Origin: Pseudanabaena mucicola str. Chao 1806
Lineage (GTDB): Bacteria > Cyanobacteriota > Cyanobacteriia > Pseudanabaenales > Pseudanabaenaceae
Length of the DNA: 64,000 nt
NCBI RefSeq assembly: GCF_030323025.1
Contig: NZ_CP097329.1
Location: forward strand, 589,001 to 653,000
Direction: 5' to 3'
Of the stretch, positions 46,908 through 57,216 are shown piece by piece. The position numbers and the translations under genes are program-made. Positions within the stretch are counted from its first letter, which is position 1. Each line of letters opens with the position of its first letter. Under the pieces are notes generated by a model. The model was not told where the DNA came from. It searched no databases and saw only the letters and a list, made by a program, of their open reading frames with translations.

Positions 46908-46972
46908 AAAAAAAGGTACCACCGAGTACCTGCGACTTTGACTTCGCTTAGTCAAAGTCGTAGGTACTTTAA
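46908..46972. repeat. Palindrome upstream of the DUF2214 pseudogene
   Basis: Arms AGTACCTGCGACTTTGACTT and AGTCAAAGTCGTAGGTACTT form a long imperfect hairpin that occupies the expected promoter of the dead gene. It may be a mobile palindrome that helped inactivate it. Confidence 0.6.
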
Positions 46973-47106
46973 TTAATCGTAAGTCCCTCAAGATTCTCCT
47001 AAATTAAAAAGTTCAACTGCTGCTACATTTTTGGTAAGTGCAAGATCGGCTTTAGGCAATCACAAGGTTATCATCAAAGATAAGTGTAAAGATTTTTAAA
47101 GAGAGT

Positions 47107-47520
47107 ATGACCAATATTATTGACATCATTAAGGCAGATTACGCCAAATTTCCCCAAGCGCAAACCTATAGCATCTATAGCGAAGATGTCTATTTTAAAG
47201 ATCCTGTCTACAACTTTCGCGGAATTAAGCAATATCAAAAGATGATTGGGTTTATTACATTTTGGTTTAAAAATCTCAAGCTCGAACTTCATGACATCTC
47301 CCGTACCGACAGTCTGATCACCGCAAATTGGACAATGAGTTGGGATGCCCCATTTCCATGGAAACCACGCATTAGTGTGACTGGATGGAGTGACCTCACC
47401 CTTGGCAAATTTGCAGATCAATCAGGCGATCGCGAATTAATCGTTTCCCACATCGACTATTGGAAATGCAGCAAATTTGATGTAATCAAGCAACATTTCG
47501 TCTTTAGCAGAAACAATTAA
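47107..47520 (+). CDS. DUF2358 family protein
   Basis: This 137-residue protein has a SnoaL/NTF2-like pattern: IIDIIKADYAKFPQAQTYSI, YSEDVYFKDPVYNFRGIKQY, LELHDISRTDSLITANWTMS and ISHIDYWKCS-like HIDYWK. It matches the DUF2358 family of cyanobacteria and plants, with unknown role. A hairpin (AAAAGCCTGTGG and inverse) follows at 47519-47560. Confidence 0.83.
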   Translation: MTNIIDIIKADYAKFPQAQTYSIYSEDVYFKDPVYNFRGIKQYQKMIGFITFWFKNLKLELHDISRTDSLITANWTMSWDAPFPWKPRISVTGWSDLTLGKFADQSGDRELIVSHIDYWKCSKFDVIKQHFVFSRNN

Positions 47521-47664
47521 AAGCCTGTGGTGCTAGCAATGTAAGCCCCACAGACTTTTAACTTTAAGTAAAGGATTGGGCTTATGCATTTCTCACTTTG
47601 CATAAATTCTGTACACTGAATCTAGCTACCAGCGATTAAAATCTAAAAAATAGCGAGAAAAGCA

Positions 47665-48471
47665 ATGTTTGCAGATACGAGAGAATTTTCGGCTACGCAG
47701 TTTGCTAAAACCAGATGTACGACCAATGGGACAGCATCATATTTAGCTTGGAGTGGCTATCTCTATTCCTTCATGCCTGATGAGCCAAAGCGCAAGCTAT
47801 TTAAAATCCTTGGTATGAGTGTGGGGCGATGTATCGATCAGGGTGATGGAGTTTGGGATTTTACCTCGCGGGAAGTATTGCTATATCTTGATCCTGACAC
47901 TGGCGAGATGCTGCGTTATTGGCAAAATCCTTGGACGGGGAAAATGTTGCCTGTGATGCATGTGGCAAATAGCCCCATTCAAGGCACATTTCGCCGCAAT
48001 ATCCCTGCTGAGGTTGATGGAGATACGACTACTTTTATTTTTGATCTCTTTGCCCAATATCCTAATCCCCTCGCGAATGAACCGCAGTTTGCCGAACATT
48101 GCGATCGCCCAATCTATAATGCTGTGGAATTGTTCAAACTCTCAGTCCCCACTGCCGATCTTGAAGATCCTAATACTACGACTGTTTCCAAATTAGACCT
48201 ATCTTGGAATCGGGTCGGACCTTGGCTACCTTGGATGAAAATGGGACAACGCGAGGGGTATTTAATCTATAGCGCCCACGGAAAAAAGGTCAATGATTTT
48301 CATGCCTTACCAGCAATTTTAAAGAAGGAAATTGAAACCCGAATTCCACTTTTTAAAGATGCTCCAGCAGAAAAAATTGAAGGTACAGAAATGACTTCGT
48401 GGGAATACTTCAAACAGCATTTTGACGCTTACGCTCAGGGGGCTACTTTCCCAATACCGACGCAACTGTAA
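47665..48471 (+). CDS. DUF1838 family protein
   Basis: This 268-residue protein matches DUF1838: AWSGYLYSFMPDEPKRKLFK, FTSREVLLYLDPDTGEMLRYW, QNPWTGKMLPVMHVANSPIQ and SWNRVGPWLPWMKMGQREGY. The family is Trp/Pro-rich and found in cyanobacteria and proteobacteria; the function is not established. There is no signal peptide. It lies 145 bp after the DUF2358 gene. Confidence 0.88.
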   Translation: MFADTREFSATQFAKTRCTTNGTASYLAWSGYLYSFMPDEPKRKLFKILGMSVGRCIDQGDGVWDFTSREVLLYLDPDTGEMLRYWQNPWTGKMLPVMHVANSPIQGTFRRNIPAEVDGDTTTFIFDLFAQYPNPLANEPQFAEHCDRPIYNAVELFKLSVPTADLEDPNTTTVSKLDLSWNRVGPWLPWMKMGQREGYLIYSAHGKKVNDFHALPAILKKEIETRIPLFKDAPAEKIEGTEMTSWEYFKQHFDAYAQGATFPIPTQL

Positions 48472-48540
48472 ATACAATTAAAGAACAATTAAAGGCTGGT
48501 ATTGAGGTCACATTTTCTAATTAAATTAATCTATGTATTT

Positions 48541-48915
48541 ATGTCTAAGCACACCAAATCAAAATACGATCCAATCAAAAAGTTAAAAGTTATATTTTCG
48601 GGGCTTCATTTTGCAGTATCTGATTTTAGTGTTGCTTACAAACTTGTTTTATCAGTTCCAGTCCTTATTTTGTCTTTTATTGTTCAGAAATGGGTTGATG
48701 TTACATTGATTTTACTAGCAACAGGAATGATGTTAGTTTCGGAGTTATTTAATAGTGCGATCGAGATTTTGTGCGATTTTGTGCAACCGAGCGAGGACAT
48801 GCGAATTGGCATTATTAAGGATATTGCGGCATCGGCGGCTGGCATCAGTATCTTTGTATGGGCTGCAACACTAATCCTTGAGTTAAATCATCTTTGGCAT
48901 TTATATAAAAACTAA
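48541..48915 (+). CDS. dgkA: Diacylglycerol/undecaprenol kinase (DgkA family)
   Basis: From the ATG at 48541 this is a 124-residue integral membrane kinase with three helices. The signature ELFNSAIEILCDFVQPSEDM has the catalytic Glu and Asn, and IGIIKDIAASAAGI is the conserved Asp-Ala helix. It is closer to the Gram-positive/cyanobacterial undecaprenol-kinase type than to E. coli DgkA. The preceding in-frame start at 48502 adds 13 unlikely residues. Confidence 0.92.
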   Translation: MSKHTKSKYDPIKKLKVIFSGLHFAVSDFSVAYKLVLSVPVLILSFIVQKWVDVTLILLATGMMLVSELFNSAIEILCDFVQPSEDMRIGIIKDIAASAAGISIFVWAATLILELNHLWHLYKN

Positions 48916-48916
48916 C

Positions 48917-49005
48917 TATAGCAATCCTAAAGGGTTTGTGGAAGCGCACCCCAAAGGGGTGCGCTTCCACAAACCCAAAAATCTACAAATGATTTAGGAC
49001 TGCTA
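48917..49005. mobile_element. MITE-like element family C, copy 2
   Basis: TATAGCAATCCTAAAGGG start, central stem GTTTGTGGAAGCGCACCCC and inverse, end TTTAGGACTGCTA. It is followed directly by a family D element. Confidence 0.85.
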
Positions 49006-49007
49006 AG

Positions 49008-49104
49008 TAGCTCAACTTAATTAAAACCCAAGCCAGAGTTTTGTTCCGCCCGCTTAGCGAACGGAACAAAACTCTGGGCTTTTAGTTTATTTATGTCTAG
49101 CTAC
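49008..49104. mobile_element. Palindromic element family D, copy 1
   Basis: TAGCTCAACTTAATTAAAAC and TTTAGTTTATTTATGTCTAG with CTAC flank a hairpin AGAGTTTTGTTCCGCCCGC. Copy 2 at 60537-60633 has the same flanks with a slightly different stem. Confidence 0.8.
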
Positions 49105-49112
49105 CTATATAC

Positions 49113-49904
49113 TCAGGTCGTAATTGCAAGAATTTCATCAAAACTAGGTGTAGTAATTTCTGAATCTTGATCACTGAGCCAGAGCCAATATTCATAGTTG
49201 CCAGTACGACCTTGAATCGGAGAAGGTGTTAATCCCTTAAATTGCCATCCTAAACCTTTGGCTGTGGTTAGGACATTTGCGATCGCCTCAGCCCTAACTT
49301 TTGGTTCCCGCACAAGACCATTTTTTCCCACTTGTGTTTTACCTGCCTCAAATTGTGGCTTGACCAGCAGTAAAATCTCGCGGGGCGATCTCAACAAATT
49401 CCACAACGCAGGCAAAATTTTAGTTAGGGAAATAAACGACAAGTCCAAAACGGCAAAGTCAGGCACAATATCTCCATCACAATACAAATCTTCGGGGGTA
49501 AGATGCCTTAGATTAGTTCGCTCTCGCAGTACGACCCTCTCATCACTGCGAATTTCCCAAGCGACCTGACCATAACCCACATCAATGCCATAGACCTTAG
49601 CGACTCCCTGCTTCAGCATACAGTCCGTAAAGCCACCAGTCGAGATCCCGCCATCCAAACAAGTGCGATCGCGTAAGTTCATACCAAACTTAGACAAGGC
49701 TCCCGCCAGTTTCTCTCCACCACGGGACACAAAAGGCGATTGTTGCTTCACCAAAATTGCGGCATATTCCTTAACTTCCGTTCCCGGTTTATCAATTACC
49801 TGTTGATTGACCTGTACCCAGCCTGCCCTAATAAATTTTTGAGCCTGCTCCCGTGATGGCGCAAGCTCCAGATCAACCAATAAAACATCTAAACGCTTTT
49901 TCAA
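49113..49904 (-). CDS. tlyA: TlyA-family rRNA methyltransferase
   Basis: This 263-residue protein has an S4 RNA-binding domain (residues 1-60, RLDVLLVDLELAPSREQAQK and FIRAGWVQVNQQ). It is followed by a FtsJ-type methyltransferase with the SAM loop CLDGGISTGGFTDCML, the catalytic KDKE set including VSRGGEKLAGAL, FAVLDLSFISL and LLLVKPQFEAG. TlyA 2'-O-methylates 16S and 23S rRNA. Its ATG lies 4 bp after the higA stop on the same strand, so it is probably the last gene of a higB-higA-tlyA transcript. Confidence 0.93.
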   Translation of the reverse strand: MKKRLDVLLVDLELAPSREQAQKFIRAGWVQVNQQVIDKPGTEVKEYAAILVKQQSPFVSRGGEKLAGALSKFGMNLRDRTCLDGGISTGGFTDCMLKQGVAKVYGIDVGYGQVAWEIRSDERVVLRERTNLRHLTPEDLYCDGDIVPDFAVLDLSFISLTKILPALWNLLRSPREILLLVKPQFEAGKTQVGKNGLVREPKVRAEAIANVLTTAKGLGWQFKGLTPSPIQGRTGNYEYWLWLSDQDSEITTPSFDEILAITT

Positions 49905-49908
49905 ACTT

Positions 49909-50220
49909 TTACGCCACCGTCAATACTTTCTCGTATTCTTCTTCATACTTCTGTAATGCATCCCAAAGATCAACTTTCTGCTGAAGATTCAGCCATGATT
50001 CAGGACCATTGCCCAAAGCTTTACCAATTCTAATTGCCATATCCACAGTCACTGGTCTATGTCCCCGAATAATTTGATTAACTGTTCGGCGAGATACTCC
50101 TAGCATTTTGGCAAACTGAGTTTGGGAAATCTCTATATCTTCTAGAATATCTAGGATTACCTCCCCAGGATGAACGGGTCTAGTTTTTCTGTTCTTTAAA
50201 CTTTCTAATAATTCGTTCAT
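49909..50220 (-). CDS. higA: HigA-type antitoxin (XRE family)
   Basis: This 103-residue protein begins with PVHPGEVILDILEDIEISQT, the VapI/HigA signature. The helix-turn-helix is QFAKMLGVSRRTVNQIIRGH and continues AIRIGKALGNGPESWLNLQQ. It represses its own promoter and neutralises HigB. It is placed after the toxin, the HigBA order, with an unusual 90-bp gap containing an inverted repeat. It overlaps no gene; tlyA follows by 4 bp. Confidence 0.92.
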   Translation of the reverse strand: MNELLESLKNRKTRPVHPGEVILDILEDIEISQTQFAKMLGVSRRTVNQIIRGHRPVTVDMAIRIGKALGNGPESWLNLQQKVDLWDALQKYEEEYEKVLTVA

Positions 50221-50266
50221 AAAAGTACCTCTTCTTTGCGTTATAAATACGCTACTCCTAGAAGTC

Positions 50267-50298
50267 AGGGACGTAATTTAATGTAAAATTACATCCCT
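50267..50298. promoter_or_regulatory. Inverted repeat between higB and higA
   Basis: AGGGACGTAATTT and AAATTACATCCCT are imperfect inverse arms with a short loop in the 90-bp gap. It could be an operator for a separate higA promoter, or a transcript attenuator. There is no T run, so it is a poor terminator. Confidence 0.5.
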
Positions 50299-50310
50299 AA
50301 TTTCTATTTT

Positions 50311-50583
50311 TTAGTGATAATCCTCGTGATTTACGTCATAAGCGTGACCATCTTCAAACCTAAATGTAATTAGCCAATTTCCAGTTGTTTTGATCGACCA
50401 AACACCTTTCTTATTTCCCTTTAGTTTATGTAAATCATATCTAGGTAGCTTAAGATTCTCTATTTTTGAAGCTGAGTCTATATGCTCAAGTCTTATTTGC
50501 ACCTTTTTGTGTTCTTTAGTAGTTGGTTGCATATCACCGTTTAGCAAACTTTCTAGTAGTTTATTTTTAAAATTTTTAATCAT
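50311..50583 (-). CDS. higB: HigB/RelE-type toxin
   Basis: This 90-residue protein follows the RelE/HigB fold: KVQIRLEHIDSASKIENLKL, PRYDLHKLKGNKKGVWSIKT, TGNWLITFRFEDGHAYDVNH. The W-x-I-(R/K)-x-x-G-x-W-R-I-x-F pattern is clear. It is a ribosome-dependent mRNA endonuclease in the family. It is the first gene of the minus-strand unit. Confidence 0.92.
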   Translation of the reverse strand: MIKNFKNKLLESLLNGDMQPTTKEHKKVQIRLEHIDSASKIENLKLPRYDLHKLKGNKKGVWSIKTTGNWLITFRFEDGHAYDVNHEDYH

Positions 50584-50691
50584 TATTTGTCTTACTTCAA
50601 CCTACTTATGATTAACCGATGTACTCATTAAAACCTCCTATTTAGCAAATGGTTAACTATGTATTTATTATGTATTTATTAAGTATAAACA

Positions 50692-50718
50692 CAATTGTAA
50701 CCTTATAGGTTACAATTG
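50692..50718. promoter_or_regulatory. Palindromic operator upstream of higB
   Basis: CAATTGTAACC-TTATA-GGTTACAATTG is an exact 11-bp inverted repeat with a 5-bp spacer, 109 bp upstream of the higB start. The size and symmetry suit a HigA dimer operator. No terminator features are seen (inference). Confidence 0.6.
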
Positions 50719-50838
50719 CCAATCACAAATACTAAGCGTTTTCACTTGAGCGTTTCTGGACTGCTTGACCCTTAATAATTTCAGATTTTTTATGCAGTAG
50801 TCTTGATCAAATATGCTTTTAATTTATTAAAACTCTAG

Positions 50839-51501
50839 CTAAACTCCCTGCAAATAGGCATTTATGCCAAAAATGATAAATAAAACTCCGCCGATCGCAG
50901 TAATTACACGTTCGGAAATTCTGCCTGCAATGAAGCGGCCTCCGATTACTGCGATCGCTGTGCAAATGCCATGACCTAAAATCGCGCCGATAGTCACAAA
51001 TATAGGATTATTGGCCGCCGCTAAAGCGATCGTGCTAATTTGCGTGCGATCGCCCCACTCCGCCACAAAGGTCATTACAAAGGCTTGAGTCCATATTCCT
51101 AACCAAGAATAGCGCGATGCAATGCTGCTCAAAAATTTACCGATAATTGGTAATTTAGCCATCTCCCCAGAAGCATCCTGTGTGTCTAAAGTTTCCTCTG
51201 CTTCATGTACCACTTCATATTCCGACTTTGCCGACATCTGTGATGCATCGTAAATTAACTTGGCTCCAAAGATTAGAAATAAAGCAATTTCGCCGTAGTG
51301 AATATAAATTTTTGGGAATAGGGATAAAGCTTGTCCCAATAGGACAGAAAGAATAGTCATCATTGCAAGGGCCGCTAACACTGCGGAAAACACTGTACGG
51401 CGGGGATGACGCATCGCCAAAATCACGGCAATAAAGAAAGTTTTATCGCCTAGTTCAGAAATTGTAATCAATAATAAACTTGCAGTAAAAGCGGTTAGCA
51501 C
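50839..51501 (-). CDS. GDT1/UPF0016-family cation (Mn2+/Ca2+) exporter
   Basis: This 220-residue membrane protein has two copies of the E-x-G-D-(K/R)-T motif: ELGDKT (residues 16-21) and EWGDRT (148-153), each in a three-helix bundle, with an acidic linker (EVVHEAEETLDTQDASGEM) between. The family (TMEM165/GDT1, Mnx in Synechocystis) moves Mn2+ or Ca2+ in exchange for H+, protecting photosynthetic cells from Mn excess. The start is fixed by MLTAFTASLLLITISELG. A 340-bp leader precedes it. Confidence 0.92.
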   Translation of the reverse strand: MLTAFTASLLLITISELGDKTFFIAVILAMRHPRRTVFSAVLAALAMMTILSVLLGQALSLFPKIYIHYGEIALFLIFGAKLIYDASQMSAKSEYEVVHEAEETLDTQDASGEMAKLPIIGKFLSSIASRYSWLGIWTQAFVMTFVAEWGDRTQISTIALAAANNPIFVTIGAILGHGICTAIAVIGGRFIAGRISERVITAIGGVLFIIFGINAYLQGV

Positions 51502-51840
51502 TCTGACAAACTCCTTCAGGTTTTGAAAAGTCCTGATTGAGCTTGATAGAGATACACAAAGACCTCACCAAGCTCACATCAGGTGTGAACTCAGTGAAAG
51601 TCTCGCTGCCAAGCTTTGAGATGATATCTCTAAATAAAACTTGTCACTTGAACCAGTCGGCGAAGACAGTATGTTGACTCAAGTGGTCTGATTGTTATCT
51701 AATTTAAACTCTAAATTCATTTAGATTTCAAATTAGTTACTCAGTAGCTACTCCCTTTCATATAGTCCTTAGCTTACTACAAAGCTGAAGACTATGCATA
51801 GATTTCTCGACTAATTGCCTTAATTTGGAGATTCATCTCT
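51502..51840 (-). promoter_or_regulatory. Long structured leader of the GDT1-family exporter
   Basis: On the minus strand it holds CACTTGA with TTCAAGTG enclosing CTGTCTTCGCCGACTGG, then TCACACCTGATGTGA, then a purine-rich ribosome site (CTGAAGGAG) before the ATG. These could form a regulatory RNA. The yybP-ykoY Mn2+ riboswitch consensus (GGGGAGTAGC) was not seen. Classification is open. Confidence 0.4.
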
Positions 51841-51899
51841 CTTGAGGTACAACCTAATTACTACTTTTGGTAGCATAAGTGCCTGTGCTAAACAAATTA

Positions 51900-51950
51900 C
51901 CAAAACCCGTAAAGTTGCTCCTCTACAGGGAGCAACTTTACGGGTTTTGG
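51900..51950. repeat. Perfect hairpin of family D type
   Basis: CCAAAACCCGTAAAGTTGCT and its inverse are followed by AATTATGCCTAGCTAC, which resembles the right flank of family D elements. The stem is unrelated to copies 1 and 2. Confidence 0.65.
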
Positions 51951-51976
51951 TTTGTAACTAATTATGCCTAGCTACT

Positions 51977-52059
51977 TATAGCATTTCTCAAGCAAGTGAG
52001 GTACGTCGCTTTGTTTCCCTGACTTTAGCAGGCAAACAAAGCGACTGGTAAACGCTATA
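51977..52059. repeat. Palindromic element with TATAGC/GCTATA ends
   Basis: 83 bp with short inverted ends TATAGC and GCTATA, inner pairing CGCTTTGTTT with AAACAAAGCG. Possibly another member of the family B/C group. Confidence 0.55.
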
Positions 52060-52289
52060 AAAATATTTTTGGGCTTAAATCATTAGTTAGCAACATTGGC
52101 TTCGGCTTCGCTCAGTTATAGTTAGAAACTTCCACGTAACGTCAGCACCTAATTAATGGGCTTAAGCCCCCTCTAAAAAAAGCTTTCCAAGGGGATGAAT
52201 TTGTTTGTGCCTAGCTAACCAATGCCTCTTAGAATTAAAGCAAGCCTAAAAGCATGGGCATTTTTGCGTTTATTCTAGAGCATGGTTAA

Positions 52290-53936
<1,647 letters not shown>

Positions 53937-53938
53937 AT

Positions 53939-53968
53939 CAAAAAAGCGGCGCATCGCGCCGTTTTTTA
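53939..53968. terminator. Bidirectional terminator between pgm and the aminopeptidase gene
   Basis: AAAAAAGCGGCGC-atc-GCGCCGTTTTTT lies between convergent genes and touches both stop regions. Confidence 0.9.
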
Positions 53969-55864
53969 GAATTTACAAGCATTTTGTAACCAATTTCTTT
54001 CTGAATCAGTAAGTAGTGGTGAGAGTTTCTCTATTACTTTCTTATAGTAATTTTCTAGCCATGCAATCTGCTGAGCATTAAGCTTGCTGCGATCAATTAA
54101 TTTCTTGTCAAATGGAATGTAGGTCAAAGATTCAAACTCATACCAAGGTGTTTTATTAGGATTATCACTTACAGACTTCGGATATTCTTGCTTAACTTCC
54201 TTCACAAAATAGAGATTCTCCAAACGGATACCACCCCATTTCGGTTGATAGTACCCCGGCTCAATGCTATTGATTGTTCCGAGATCGAGGGATTGACTCA
54301 CGCGCTTACTGATGCCATTAGGTCCTTCATGGACATTGAGAAATACGCCCACGCCATGCCCAGTACCATGTCCATAGTCCAGCCCACTTTGCCAGAGAGA
54401 AGAACGGGCAATACCATCGATTTGACTGCCTGTCGTACCTTTAGGGAACTTCTGCATCGCACAATTGATATGGGATTTGAGAACCTCTGTGTAGCGATCA
54501 CGTTGTTCCGCAGTCGGTTCACCAATGCTAATAGAGCGCGTGTCATCGGTCGTACCACCATAAAATTGCGAGCCTGAGTCTAATAGGAGCAAATCACCAT
54601 TGATCAGTTTACAATCTGGGTTGGGATTGCTGTAATGCACAATCGAGCCATTCGCACCCGTGCCTGCGATCGTCGGGAAACTGAGTTCGATAAAACCTTC
54701 CTGATGCTTATATAATCTTTCTATTTTATGAGCAACATCTCTTTCGCTAATGACATTACCTGCGGTGATCTGTTCTTCAATCCATTTAATCGTTAGAGTC
54801 TTTGCCCAGCTAGCCTTGAGATTGGCTTGTTGCATTTGAGCGATTTCGATAGCATTCTTATGGGATTTGAAATTCTCAATTGGATTGTCCCCATCAACAA
54901 TTTTTGCCTTAACTTCCTTAAGTTGCAAATAGGTTCCGTAGGTGTTTTGCGGTGCGGCGATCAGTACATATCGATGATTGGCGGCAAGCGATCGCAATGT
55001 TGGTAAATATTGCTCATAGTCAAGGATTTGCACTTGCCCAGTTAGAAATTGTCGCACTGCTTCATCAATACGTGAGGTATTAGTAAAGAGATAAGCATCG
55101 GTCAAAGTGACGATCGCATAGCTAATAAATACAGGATTGCACTCGACATCATGACCCCGCAAATTGTAGAGCCACGCAATCTGATCCAACTTGGTGACAG
55201 GTAAAATCGCTGCCTTCTTTTTCCCTAATGCCTCACGTACCCGTTCTAATTTCTTGGTTAAGCTCTCCCCTGTAATCTCATCAGGCAAAGCAATAACAGG
55301 CTGATCGCCAAAGGCAGGAATCGGTTCACTCTCTGCCCAAGGACTTTGCGATCGCACCGTATCCACCAAATTTTCGAGGATCGGTACAATCTCGACACCA
55401 CTAGCATTTAAGTGATCGGCAAAGCGACGATATTGAGAAATGGTAATCGTAAAGGGATCGATGCCGAGACGAAAGGTTTTCTCTTGCTTCGCGGCATTCG
55501 CCCCCAATTCTTCAAGAACTTCTTCTACGGTCTGGTGATCTTCCAATCCCACTTTACAAACCTTTTGTAACGTTGCATCCACCTGCATATCCGCCTGCTC
55601 GTAATAGCGCGGATCAACAAAGACCCAAGCATGATCAGTATCAATTAAAAAATCTCCAGCCGAACCTGTAAAACCACTAATCCATTGACGACGCTGTTTC
55701 GCTTCGGGCAAGTACTCATTGAGATGTTCATCTGCCGAAGGAACAAAATAGGCATCAAGTTTATGTTTCGCCAATTGCGAACGCAAAGCCGCAAATTTCT
55801 GGGCAACTCCTGTTGATTCAGAGGATTGTGGTGATGTGGTGGTCAAGGGCTGCAATAAAACCAT
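53966..55864 (-). CDS. Xaa-Pro aminopeptidase P (M24B)
   Basis: This 632-residue peptidase (ATG at 55864; the frame extends 12 residues more, to 55900) has a creatinase-like N-terminal domain (FVPSADEHLNEYLPEAKQRR), a middle domain and a C-terminal pita-bread fold. Metal ligands appear in LLLLDSGSQFYGGTTDDTRS (two Asp), YGHGTGHGVGVFLNVHEGP (His) and LGTINSIEPGYYQPKWGGIR (Glu). The three-domain architecture fits AMPP-type enzymes that release an N-terminal residue before proline, cytosolic. It is convergent with pgm. Confidence 0.93.
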   Translation of the reverse strand: MVLLQPLTTTSPQSSESTGVAQKFAALRSQLAKHKLDAYFVPSADEHLNEYLPEAKQRRQWISGFTGSAGDFLIDTDHAWVFVDPRYYEQADMQVDATLQKVCKVGLEDHQTVEEVLEELGANAAKQEKTFRLGIDPFTITISQYRRFADHLNASGVEIVPILENLVDTVRSQSPWAESEPIPAFGDQPVIALPDEITGESLTKKLERVREALGKKKAAILPVTKLDQIAWLYNLRGHDVECNPVFISYAIVTLTDAYLFTNTSRIDEAVRQFLTGQVQILDYEQYLPTLRSLAANHRYVLIAAPQNTYGTYLQLKEVKAKIVDGDNPIENFKSHKNAIEIAQMQQANLKASWAKTLTIKWIEEQITAGNVISERDVAHKIERLYKHQEGFIELSFPTIAGTGANGSIVHYSNPNPDCKLINGDLLLLDSGSQFYGGTTDDTRSISIGEPTAEQRDRYTEVLKSHINCAMQKFPKGTTGSQIDGIARSSLWQSGLDYGHGTGHGVGVFLNVHEGPNGISKRVSQSLDLGTINSIEPGYYQPKWGGIRLENLYFVKEVKQEYPKSVSDNPNKTPWYEFESLTYIPFDKKLIDRSKLNAQQIAWLENYYKKVIEKLSPLLTDSERNWLQNACKF

Positions 55865-56059
55865 GAAGTTTATCTGTGGATAGGGATTTGATCTATCCAA
55901 ATTTTAACCGATTTGGTTTTGTCCTGCTTGCATAGTAGGTGACACAAGCTTTTAGGTCTTTAGCTAGACAAAGGATTAATGGCACATTTGCTATAATTTA
56001 ATTGCATATAGCCACTTTGGGGTAAAAGCCCCTTTTGTCTAAATCCCATAATTATTGCA

Positions 56060-56956
56060 ATGTTAATTACCGAAAATATCAAAACTCGCGATCGTCTCCA
56101 AAGTTCATTATCAACATGGACATGGCAAGGACATCAAATCCAATATTCCGTCACGGGTTCAGGTACACCTCTAGTACTGATTCATGGTTTTGGCGCGTCC
56201 ATCGGTCACTGGAAAAAGAATATTCCCGCATGGGCTGAAGCTGGCTATCAAGTGTTTGCCATCGACCTCCTAGGCTTTGGTGCTTCCGCAAAACCTGCTC
56301 TCAATTATTCCCTTGAAATTTGGGAAGAATTGCTGCTTGACTTTCATCAGGAACTAGTTCAACGTCCTGCAATCTTCATCGGTAATTCTATTGGTGCGTT
56401 ACTTGCCTTGATGCTAACAACGAATTCTCCCGAAATTGCGATCGGTGCAGTTTTGCTCAATGCCGCAGGTGGTCTCAATCATCGTCCTGAAGAATTGAAT
56501 TTGCCTTTACGCTTAGTGATGGGGACCTTTGCCAAGTTAGTTAGCTCCGAAGTCACTGGCAAATTTGTATTTAATCAAGTGCGCCAAAAACGTAACATCC
56601 GTAATTCCCTACGTCAGGTCTATCGCAATCATCAAGCGATCGATGATGACTTGGTGGATATGCTCTATCAACCATCCTGTGATGCAGGCGCACAAAAGGT
56701 TTTTGCTTCCATTCTCACGGCTCCCGCAGGTCCGCGCACCTCTGACCTGTTAGCCAAGGTGGAAAAGCCCTTGCTAGTGCTATGGGGTGATGCCGATCCA
56801 TGGACTCCGATCAATGGTGCAAAGGTTTATCAAGAAGCAAGTAAAATCAAGGATATTCAGATCATTCCCATTCCTAATACAGGACATTGCCCCCACGATG
56901 ATCGCCCTGAGATTGTCAATGCTCTTGTTATTCACTGGTTACAAAAATTACTCTAA
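56060..56956 (+). CDS. Alpha/beta hydrolase
   Basis: This 298-residue protein has oxyanion motif LIHGFGASIGHWKKNIPAWA, nucleophile elbow IFIGNSIGALLAL (Ser in GNSIGA), acid in LLVLWGDADPWTPI and catalytic His in PNTGHCPHDDRPE. It is close to cyanobacterial and plastid hydrolases related to epoxide hydrolases and haloalkane dehalogenases. The substrate is unknown. A tRNA gene follows. Confidence 0.9.
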   Translation: MLITENIKTRDRLQSSLSTWTWQGHQIQYSVTGSGTPLVLIHGFGASIGHWKKNIPAWAEAGYQVFAIDLLGFGASAKPALNYSLEIWEELLLDFHQELVQRPAIFIGNSIGALLALMLTTNSPEIAIGAVLLNAAGGLNHRPEELNLPLRLVMGTFAKLVSSEVTGKFVFNQVRQKRNIRNSLRQVYRNHQAIDDDLVDMLYQPSCDAGAQKVFASILTAPAGPRTSDLLAKVEKPLLVLWGDADPWTPINGAKVYQEASKIKDIQIIPIPNTGHCPHDDRPEIVNALVIHWLQKLL

Positions 56957-57001
56957 AATTTAGATAGGTATTGCAAAACAATATCTATCTAATTCTTAAT
57001 T

Positions 57002-57077
<76 letters not shown>

Positions 57078-57216
57078 AATATTGGCATCACTACAGCAGT
57101 TTTTTGAAAGTGGCGCTTCATGCTGCTTTCAAAATTTTAAAGTCATTGCAAAGCACTATAAAGGCTATATGATTATCTTGCGTTCATCTTTAAGCAGAAT
57201 TTAATCACAAGCCATC

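Noticed and set aside
46776-46991. 71-codon minus-strand frame as an independent small gene
   Set aside because: Its second half is the start of a DUF2214 gene that continues past the stop in broken frames, and its first 33 residues come from a palindrome.
51502-51840. yybP-ykoY manganese riboswitch upstream of the GDT1-family gene
   Set aside because: The conserved GGGGAGTAGC-type core could not be found on the correct strand.
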